In this document: in pieces, positions 55,591 to 64,000 of the stretch
Numbering within the stretch: position 1 is the stretch's first letter
How the letters are laid out: every line of letters starts with the position of its first letter
Made by a program: the position numbers and the translations under genes
Notes under the pieces: model-generated
What the model was told of the DNA's origin: nothing
Seen by the model: the letters and a program-made list of their open reading frames with translations, nothing else
The model's database searches: none
Source: Gnetum montanum
Lineage: Eukaryota > Streptophyta > Gnetopsida > Gnetales > Gnetaceae
Length of the DNA stretch: 64,000 bases
Direction: 5' to 3'
Assembly (NCBI GenBank): GCA_015680685.1
Contig: MNCI01027451.1
Coordinates: forward strand, 76,923 to 140,922

Positions 55591-57339
55591 CACCCTCTAA
55601 AAATTAGCACTTTTTTTTTCTTTTCCAGTCCTCTCAAAACATGGGATTATACTTACATTAGCAACTAATAAGGATGTGACTCATAATGATGGGATGATTA
55701 TAGGTCATACGTACCTCTTTCCTTCATTAGACTTAATAAATTATTGATATGAGGCGACCTTGCCACTTCTCATAATCCTGAGAATTGATGCATCTATTGC
55801 ATATTGTCTGTCTTTGGTAGCGTTATGATGCCTTAAAAACTAGTTTTGTCTAAGGTGATTGCTAACACTCTACATCACTTGCGAAGCTAGAAAATGTCAA
55901 ACATTTGTGTGACTCGCTTGTTTGAAGTTTTATTTTACAAGCAACACCAACAGATATGGTTGGATATACTCATAGTCCTCTACTATGTTTTTGTCATACA
56001 AGATCATTTAGTCTATAATAGGCTTCAAACAATGGTTGAGGATAAAAAATGTATAGGTTTCAACAACTTTGCCTATGCAATGTGGCTTTGCATTCCCACA
56101 TTGAGGGCCATCCAACTCAAAGAATCTGGTCACCATTTGGTTGTGAGTTAGGTTATCTTTAGGTTCTAAACTACACAAACAAGGCTTGGCTCAACCATCA
56201 TTTTGGGACTACACCTCAATATACCCTTGAGATAGGTGACTTGGGATCATACATGAGAAAGATACACACTTATGAATGGCGCTTGCATCATTGAAAACCT
56301 TCGGGTGTTGTGCAACTCAACCCCATTGGGTCTAATGGCTCAGGATATTAAGCCGAAGTAAGCATATGTACGGGTAGGGTTGGATAGTGATGCTTATCTT
56401 CACATCCAAGGTGTATGCAAAATAAATAAACAATGCAACCCATCCATTCAAGGTATGGGGATGAATATATATTATGATTAAAATGATTAGTTAATGATCC
56501 CTAAAAATACTACATGCTTCACACAATGTACACCAATCAAACGTGTGATCCACCTAATTACTAACTGCGAGTTCAGGTGAATTGCTTATCCTAGGGCCCA
56601 AAGGGCTTCTAATCATAATTCATGTGGGTTACTTTTATGAAGAGCAAATAAACATACATGATCACATATTTTCTTTCTTTCCTTTTTTTGCACAAATAAA
56701 ATAATATGATTGCTAATAAATTAATGGGGTTAGCACATTTTACCAAAAATAAATGAACAATATTCACTTTGCATAAAAGGAAAATCTAAGTATGACAAAT
56801 TGTACAAACATTCATGTAATGAAAGACTTACTCCAAGGAGACCTCCAACCTTCCAAGATGTAGTATTCCCATCATCCAAATGAAAGAAGTAATTGTGCAT
56901 CTCAAGTGTATTTTAAATGTCATATAAGAGCTAGCTCACATTGTACAATGGAGAGAATTACAATAGTTAGAGTTTGTTTGTCATTGGAGAATCAGCCAAT
57001 CTTTTCCTCATTTTTCAGACATCCAACATTGGGCAAACAAAGTCTGAAAGTAGGGCCTAAATTTTTAGCAATCAAATCTGTGTTTAAGGGAGATGGAGGG
57101 CCTAAAAACAAATATGAGATTATAATCCACATAGCTCATGGGAGTTAGGTTTTATTTTGATCCTTGTTTTGTTTTTCTCCCCTTTTAGCCTAAGGTATCT
57201 TTCAGGCTTTGCAATATCAATGTTTGGGAGATAGGAGCTTGGGAAATAGATTACCAACAAAAAAAAAATGATAATAATAATAGTAACAATGATAGGCAGT
57301 GCGGCCACAGGATACGCTACTGTGGCTAATTATCCACAA
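55591..57339. other. unassigned stretch in intron 10
   Basis: No supported gene or RNA. TGTAGGACCCC near 55575 resembles the possible LTR start at 50210 but no matching end was found. 56906-57148 has an 80-codon + frame with no recognised features. Confidence 0.4.
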
Positions 57340-58308
57340 ATTCTACTAGAGCAGAGCACAGCTTGAGACTAGTGTGCAGGGGGATGTAGGGGCATCATCA
57401 TCTATGCCCCCTCAGGAATAGGGGAGATTATTTTTTTTGAGAATGAGGAGCTATCGGTGAGGGCGGTGAATACTGAGTTCTATCAATTGTTGGAGGATAC
57501 AGTGGCATGGGTGAGGGAGGAAGAGAGGAGCCATTGGGAGGTGGTCATCATCCAACATATGAGGGACGTTTATGCGAAGACCTTGGCTGAGTAGCGATGC
57601 CATAAGGAGTAGTTGGAGCTTCTTAGGTGGCAGGTGGTGTGCTACAAAGCCCATCGGTGGCATGAGAAGGAAGAGGAGTTTCGCAGGGAGATCCAGGTCG
57701 AGATTATGTAGGAGGAGGAGTTGTGGTGCCAGGATGCTGTTGAGAAGGAGGAGGCTACCCTTAGGTGTAGGTTTTGTGATGGTTGATGGCTGGTCGCTAC
57801 CCTTATATGCTTATGGGCATCAACAAGGAGGCTTCCTGGGTTGATCTGAGACAACATATCTGGTTAATTGCTGCTAAGTATCATTTGGATAAGAAAAGGA
57901 TATGCCTGAAAGTGATTCGAGATTTTCCTGAATCCATATAGGTGACCAATTTTGTTGCGTACAAGCATCTACGGGCAATTTTGGACTGGGTCCACTTCAA
58001 AGTGAACTGCAGATGCCCGTGTTGCACTCTCTTGCACCACATGTTTTTGTTTCTTTTGTTTCTGTTTTGTGGTTATGGGCTTGGCCTATGTTGGGTCTGG
58101 CTTTGTTGGTTTGGGTTTGTTTGGGTGATGATTTTTTCCCTAGTTTTGCACTGTTGATCTGGGGTATGTGGTTTGGGGGTACCTGAATAGGCTTGCTAGA
58201 GGGGGAAGTTCTCTCCCTGGTTTTTGGATGGGGTCATCTTTGTACATATGCTGATTGTACATTTGCTGTTTTTGATGGAATTTTACCTGACCTTTTTCCA
58301 GAAAAAAA
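57340..58308 (+). pseudogene. LINE 3' end, plus strand, with coiled coil and 3' UTR
   Basis: About 57460-57780 reads a Glu/Arg/Trp-rich helix (EFYQLLEDTVAWVREEERSH, RWHEKEEEFRREIQVEIM), then NKEASWVDLRQHIWLIAAKY, matching [20 protein letters not shown] of the intron 4 LINE tail. A GT-rich 3' UTR follows, ending TTTTTCCAGAAAAAAAG at about 58308. 5'-truncated. Confidence 0.72.
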
Positions 58309-58939
58309 GTCCGTTCTTTTTCTCAGGATAAAACAGAGATTAGATAATCTCTAAATTCCTTTTTTCCTTAAAAAAAGAAGCAAAGGAAGATTCTGTGTGT
58401 GATGGTTGTCATTTACATTTTTACCATATCTAAGAAATCAGAAAACAGTAAATGCTTACTAGATAATAACAAAATGAAAAAGGATGGCAGTCTCTATGCT
58501 AGCATTACTAAAGAATCAAAATTATGATTTTATGGAGTAGAGAACGAACAAAATATTATGTGCTCATGTACAATATGGAAAGGAGAAACAACAATAAACA
58601 GTGAACACTAAGTTTGAAACACCATGATGGATTAACATGGTTCCAAACTTTAACATCTTCATTAATAAATTTTCCAGCCTCTCATGCTTTCAGATTGAGA
58701 AAAATGTATTTTTGGACAAAAGGACCATTTAACAACAATTTGGGACATGACAACTCTCTTAGAAACCCCTCAAAATTGACTAAAAAATGATCAATAAAAC
58801 AAAACATGTGCAGTTAACAAACGACACGAAAAATCCTCATATGCATAGCTTTATTTCTTTTTAATATTAAGATGAGTACTCACTAGACCCTTTGGCCATC
58901 TGTTGCACTACACCAAGTCTTTCTAACCTTACAGCATCT
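58309..58939. other. unassigned stretch in intron 10
   Basis: AT-rich, no feature supported. Confidence 0.5.
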
Positions 58940-60436
58940 TGTAGCCCACACAAGAAGAACAAAAGTGTTGGATAAAATGGTGGGGCTAACACCATGAAGC
59001 ACCTCCAAGAACTAAGCCCTTGTAGCTAACACAAGAGATCACCAGCCTTGGATAGAATGATGGTAGGCATTTCTTTTATAGAACAAAAATGATCACAAAA
59101 TAAAATAAAATAAAAATGAAATACCAAGTGCACATGATAAAAGAAAATGCTAACTCATAAGCCCAAAACATGCATACCAAAAATCAAATCCAAGACACAT
59201 AGGAGACTCCATGCATGACTTATAACTCACAAGAAATCCCACATGCCTTCATGAAATAATCCCCACTTGTGCAAAACCAATACAACTTTAAACACCGACA
59301 AAAAAAAAAAGAAGAATTGTACAACAAGGGTTTGAAGTGCACACCTTTAAAGTTGAACTTAGCTAATTTGGGGAGGGAGAAGACACCTGAAATTTCGATT
59401 GTTATCCAGCCAATGGTCTCAAGAAATCAGCTTTAAATTGTAGATCCAAGGTGCTGCCAAAATCTTCTTACAAAATCAGAGAAAATAGTCTCTTAAATCA
59501 GCCAAACAGTTTCCAAAAATCAGTCCCAAAAAAGTCTCCAACAGCAAAAACAAAATCCACCTCGCAAGAGCCCACAAGAACACTTAAGATAGCCCAAGAG
59601 ATGGCTGACCACAAGCAAGGAACAACCACTCTTTCTTTTATCTTCTCAACTCCTCACCCCTCCAACTAGCATAGTCTCTCCTTCCTTGGCCCAAAAGTGA
59701 AAATAAGAGCAAACACCTCCTCTATTTATAGGATGGAGAAGACCTTAGGGCTTGGGTAAAGACTTGTGCACAAGAGTTTACACAATGGGCAAATAATAGA
59801 CAGCCCATTCTTCAAAAATTCTTTTTTTATTCATGGCATCATTGCTACTTGACTTGGACAAGCAAGCTCTCATGAGCGAAGACATGTGAAATCGGCAACA
59901 CTCAAGAGAGTCACATGGCCCCTATTAAATGAGTCCTTTGTCCCTTTTCCAGCCATTAATAAGAAGTGGATAATTTGCATATAAATAAAATAGATGTCAT
60001 CACACATGTCATGGAGCATACATTACCATCCCACATTGACTTTTCTCATGGCCCCACATTTTTGTTTTGTTTTAAGTCACTTTTTTTTTTGAGTAATGTT
60101 CGGGATTTATAATTAAAAAAAGAATCTATGTACAACCAAGAGAATTCATGTCCTTGGAACCCCACTCAACCAGAGAGCACGACCAGGACTAGGACCCATC
60201 CCCAAAAAAACAACACCCTTAGAACCATCCGTAACATTAGCAATATTGCCCGCAATAGGATGGCCACCACAAGATAGCCAAAACAAGAAACCCGAATCTA
60301 CATCCTAAACTTCGACGAGCATGCCACAGCCTAAAACAAAAAAAGCTCCACTCGCAAGACTTAAGGGTGCCAAACCCCCAAATCCACAATCCAAAAAAGA
60401 ACTGCGTGTGCATTAGTTTCGTTTCTTCGGTTCGAT

Positions 60437-60850
60437 GCTCGCCTTCCCTGCATGGTTGCAAGTTGCCATCACCTCCCGAGCGAACTCCACCTGCATCTAC
60501 TCTTGTAGCTCTCCCTCTAGCATGTATTGTAGCTCTCGCCTAAAGTGTGCATCTTGCCTTTGTTTGAACCACCCCTGGTGTTGGTGTAGCTTGGCCCTTT
60601 GGCACTCCGTTTGATCAGAAGCTTGCCAGATAACCTCCTCCCTCATTGTCCACCATGCCTCTCAGATCTCCCTCTCCTCAGCCCTCAATTTCTCAGCTGT
60701 TGCCTTACATGCTTGGTTAATCAGCGTTGCAAGCTCACATGGGGCAGTTGTCCACTCTGAACCCCCTATCTTTGGCCCAAACTTGGAATAGCTCGGCCTT
60801 GCCTGTCTTCGACCCATCACTCACCCGCCTCTCTGCTCGCGCCAACGATT
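60437..60850 (-). pseudogene. LINE coiled-coil tail
   Basis: The minus strand reads REEVIWQASDQTECQRAKLH, QHQGWFKQRQDAHFRRELQY and MLEGELQE, a Gln/Glu/Arg-rich helix in the position of the coiled coil of the intron 4 LINE. Confidence 0.65.
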
Positions 60851-61009
60851 GATTGGCTTCCAACGCAAAACATGCTCACCTCTGCACATATACCAACAGA
60901 AACGACACCAGTGCCTCTGGAACCACTAGCGTTCTTGCTTGCTACAATGCCAAAATCAGCCCAGGGTGCTGTGTCGAAGACAATCTAACAAAAATTGCAT
61001 CATGTTCCC

Positions 61010-61444
61010 CTACAGATCGTGCTTCAAACATTGCATCAACGCAAAGTGCACACAGAGTAGCCTATGTAGACAGCCAGATTTCACCAAGAAATAGTCAATC
61101 AACACAGTTGTAGCCAGCCACAGAGGGGATAGCCTTGATCTTTGCATGTGCCTGTTGGGCATCCTAGACATATAACCCCTAAAAAATTCTGTGGCATGCC
61201 TTAGGGTATTAAAAGTAGTAGGGATAACCTCGCCCTCTGGTGGCATGTCGATCACCTGCACGACATTAGTCTCTGTTAGCTGAATCTGCCTCCCTTGAAA
61301 TATTGTTTTGGCTCCATTCCAATTGTCGAAGATGGTTTGGTTCCCCAAGCCCAGCTTCCCTTTGATCCTTTGTAGTATTGTTGCCCACCTTGCTTGCTCC
61401 ACAAGATTCAACAAATTGGTGTTCTCCCTAAACTCCTTGACCAC
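61010..61444 (-). pseudogene. LINE extra C-terminal domain, third copy
   Basis: 144 open codons. IFDNWNGAKTIFQGRQIQLT, EVIPTTFNTLRHATEFFRGY, SRLSPLWLATTVLIDYFLV and CVHFALMQCLK align block by block with [59 protein letters not shown] and [11 protein letters not shown] in the intron 4 LINE. The zinc finger (61457-61717, CERKCETLEHFLYSC) lies just upstream, and the coiled coil downstream. Confidence 0.82.
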
Positions 61445-61456
61445 TGGCTCATGTCA

Positions 61457-62888
61457 CTATGTTTGCCTCATAGCATTCGATGCTTCCTCCCAAAGATGCA
61501 GCCTTGCCCTAGCAATCTCCATTGGCAGTGGCAGCTGCTTTTCCCAAAAAATCAAATGATTTTGGCCTTTCGACTCAACCCACAAAACAACGAGCTCCTT
61601 GGAATCACCGGTAAGCTTGATTGGATGTGCCAAACATGCCACCCTCCAAACTGTTTGAATATGCGAACAAGAATACAGAAAATGCTCTAAGGTTTCACAT
61701 TTCCTCTCACATAGCAAGCAATTTGGATGAACGTTTATGCCCCACTCTCTCAGTATCCCCCTAACCGGTAGTGCTCTATGGAAAATAAGCCACTTGAATG
61801 CTTTGATCTTTTCGAGTAGCCTTCCTTTTTATGCATTCTTCCACCTATCAGTTGGCGGATACATGATCCTAGTAATCTTCGCAGGCACCTGACCTAGAAG
61901 ACCTTTTCCAACCATCTCTTGGGCATGCTTGTAGACGTATTGCCAAAGCCGTGACCCCCTAACATCTGCCTCCCATCTACTATATTTCTGCCTAAGCATC
62001 CTAACCCATTGAGCCTACCTATCCCTTGGCTTAATCAATCGATTTGTCAACCTCTGTAGACCCAACCTACTCTCATCTTTGAAAGATAAGATGCCAATCC
62101 CCCCTGCATTTCTTGGTCTAGAAGTGTTCTCCTAGCACACCGAGTGAAGCTTTTGACCCCCCTTCCCCCTTGACCATATAAATCTTTGAATAACCTGATT
62201 GATCTTTTGGATAGTCCTTGCTGGTGGAATAACCATGGAAGCTGTGAACCCTGCCATGGCCATTAGAACCAAAGATGCCAACAACATCTTACCCTTTTGT
62301 GATAGGAAGCGATTACCCAAAGCATAGTTTTTTGTTGTTCTCTATGAATCAACACCATCCAAGTCTTTTGATGATGCCATTCAAAAAAGGGGATTCTTAC
62401 ATAAGAGTCTTTAGGGAGTCCTGATAGAATTCCCAGCATCTGTGAAATCCTCCCTTTGACTTCCATTGCTATGTTGATCATGTGTATATCTGACTTAGCT
62501 TTGTTGATCTCCAACCCCACTTCTTGTCCCAAATGCACCATGGCCCTCACAAGTGCCATGGCTTGAGGCACTACAGCCCACGAAAAAAGAATTGTGTTTT
62601 TAGCATAGTGTTGGTCAAGACATCGTACTCCAGAAATCTCCGCACCCCCATCCCCTCAAAAATGCAATAGTGGAGTAAATCCATCATTAAAATGAACAAC
62701 AACAAGGACAACAGCTTCCCTTGTTGTAGTTCCTTTCTTGGCATATGGAACCCCCAAAGTCTTTCATCCGCATCGAAGGAGTACTTACCTAGACTTTGTA
62801 AATGAATGCATAGTTTAATGAAATCGGGGCTAAACCCTTTATGAATCATTACCTCCTCCATGGCCTCCCAGCTCATCGTGATGTCCAA
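61457..62888 (-). pseudogene. LINE reverse transcriptase (truncated), thumb and zinc finger
   Basis: 62571-62888: SWEAMEEVMIHKGFSPDFIK, CIHLQSLGKYSFDADERLWG, then ELQQGKLLSLLLFILMMDLL where [10 protein letters not shown] is usual. The YADD block is degraded near 62600. 62132-62571 includes VGLEINKAKSDIHMINIAME, WVIASYHKRVRCCWHLWF in one frame and GNRFLSQKGKMLLASLVLM in another. 61457-61717 is the zinc finger. 5' end cut by truncation at integration. Confidence 0.85.
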
Positions 62889-63393
62889 TTTAAGTCACTT
62901 TTCTTCTTAGTTTATATGCTATGAGGGTTTCTAATTTATTTTTGGCCTTTTATTTATTTTTCACATTTCCCATGATTTATCTAGTAAAAATCATTGATAC
63001 TAAACTTTTTGTTCACCCAACATTCTACACTTGTCGAGTTGATCGTAACAAGCACAAACATGCCATAACTTCCATGTTAGAAATTAATTTTTTGATTGAA
63101 TCAAGTAAAATATGGTCCGACTAGGTACCTTTTTAATCGTTTAATATTAAATCTCAAAATCTGGGGTTCGAATTGAAAAATTGATTGTAGATCTATACTT
63201 TAGATGTAAAGTTGAGTTAGTCTACCAAATTTGAGTGTAATCTGTCAACTTTGAATTTTGATGTATTTTGATTAATTAAATATTTAATAAATTAAAAATT
63301 CTAACTAGACGTCAAAATAAACCATGAATCCACATCATGTAAAATTTCTAATATTATTCTAAAATAATGCTAGACTTTGCAATGCTTATTCAT

Positions 63394-63412
63394 TATATAT
63401 ATATATATATGA
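63394..63412. repeat. (TA)n microsatellite
   Basis: TATATATATATATATATA, about nine units, in the right arm of LTR copy 2. Confidence 0.9.
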
Positions 63413-63592
63413 AACTTATAAGAATTAGAAATAAATAGTAATCTTGCTTATGTCTCCCAAATAAAGGTCTTTATATTACTTAGAAGTATTAGTCACATCT
63501 ACAAATATATATAAGCTTTAAAAGAAATTGAAGTCTAAGTATTTAATAGAGTACCAAGGTCACATGTACAAATATGGGGCATTACAATCCTC

Positions 63593-64000
63593 ATGGGTGC
63601 ACAACAGATGAGTTTTGTTAAAGGATGATATCTCTAGGACCAAATCATCCTCTTGCAAGAAATACTGCACTCCTTGAAGGAGACTAGGTATCTAGGTATG
63701 TGCCTCAAACTCGACATAACAAAAGCCTATGACATCGTTAGCTAGACTGCTCTTAGACATATCATGGGCAAAAAGGGACTACATCCAAATTTTGTTAATC
63801 TATGCATCCACCTCCAAGAGTCGGGTGTCTATTTGTTTGATATCAATGGGAAGTTCTGGGGGATTTTCCTCCCTTGGTCGATGATTAAGACAAGGGGATC
63901 GTCTTTCACCCTACCTCTTTGTCTTAGCTATGGACATATTGCATACATACTGTAAGTTGGAAGGGGTTTGAGGGCTGTAAATTGTCGGGGTGGAGTGTCT
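63593..64000 (+). pseudogene. LINE reverse transcriptase, plus strand, cut by the window edge
   Basis: Reads [47 protein letters not shown], then 63764-63955 GKKGLHPNFVNLCIHLQESG with VYLFDINGKFWG, aligned with the other LINEs. Stops occur at CAG/CGA-like places. It begins exactly where LTR copy 2 ends. Confidence 0.82.

Larger units (their letters stand above)
60073..62902 (-). mobile_element. 5'-truncated LINE with exact 14-bp target-site duplication
   Basis: TTTAAGTCACTTTT at 60073-60086 and 62889-62902 flank 60087-62888. The LINE is on the minus strand; its A tail is the T run after 60086, and its truncated 5' end lies inside the reverse transcriptase (ITMSWEAMEEVMIHKGFSPD at 62880). A 3' UTR is present at 60110-60430. 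In TPC1 intron 10. Confidence 0.93.
58940..63592 (+). mobile_element. solo-LTR-like repeat, copy 2, split by a LINE
   Basis: Left arm about 58940-60086 and right arm 62889-63592, together about 1.85 kb, homologous to copy 1 at 50210-52215. TATA-like CTCTATTTATAGGATGG at about 59729. Right arm ends AAATATGGGGCATTACA. Removing the LINE and one target-site duplication restores a continuous repeat. Start uncertain: TGTAGCCCACAC (58940) is one option. Confidence 0.55.

Noticed and set aside
56906-57148. An 80-codon + frame as a small gene.
   Set aside because: No recognisable motif, no splice context, and length within chance for this DNA.
50210-63592. The two LTR-like repeats as the ends of one retrotransposon.
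   Set aside because: TPC1 exons 8-10 lie between them, and no gag-pol does.
54812-64000. Further TPC1 exons (second EF-hand, domain II).
   Set aside because: I looked on the + strand for the conserved continuation after the Lys-Tyr-Arg end of exon 10 and found only LINE, LTR and unassigned AT-rich DNA. Intron 10 runs past the window.

Overview
This is plant nuclear DNA from a large, repeat-rich genome. A gymnosperm (conifer-type) genome is my inference, from introns of up to more than 9 kb stuffed with retrotransposons; the species cannot be read from the window. One host gene is supported: the 5' half of TPC1, the vacuolar two-pore cation channel, on the + strand. Its first ten coding exons run from 28540 to 54811 and encode residues 1 to about 363: the acidic dileucine N-terminus, the whole first six-helix domain with pore I, and the start of the EF-hand region. 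The 3' half lies beyond the right edge.

Region by region. 1-3694: 5' part of an Athila-like Ty3/Gypsy element on the - strand (protease, gag, primer site, LTR). 3695-7059: decayed Ty1/Copia pol (+), its 3' LTR, and the tail of another Gypsy element. 7060-7633: that Gypsy element's 3' LTR. 7634-26570: a compound Tat-like Gypsy locus. A deleted reverse transcriptase fragment leads into an LTR, which leads into a gag-protease remnant; reverse transcriptase/RNase H resumes only at about 24900. The 9.4 kb between protease and reverse transcriptase holds a decayed, apparently intron-containing coding region on the opposite strand, a nine-unit array with a period of about 192 bp, and a CATTTG-rich linker. 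26571-28539: sequence upstream of TPC1 with several short tandem duplications, one built of ACGTGG motifs. 28540-64000: TPC1, with introns 4, 5, 7 and 10 enlarged by LINEs, a Copia LTR and two solo-LTR-like repeats.

At least eight of the ten LINE pieces appear to belong to one related group. Several insertions are very well preserved: exact target-site duplications flank three of them, one is nearly full length, and one is a textbook 5' inversion (twin priming). In three copies the second ORF continues past the reverse transcriptase and its zinc finger into an extra conserved domain, and in several copies then into a coiled coil. That layout is the most unusual protein architecture here. The nested antisense coding region and the 192-bp array inside the Gypsy element are the other candidates for something undescribed.

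Most element coding sequence is dead. Many in-frame stops sit where C-to-T (or complementary G-to-A) change of Gln, Arg or Trp codons would put them, as expected of long-methylated repeats. There are no RNA genes, CRISPR arrays or prokaryotic features. Exon limits come from reading frame, GT/AG junctions and my knowledge of the Arabidopsis TPC1 protein; no search was run.
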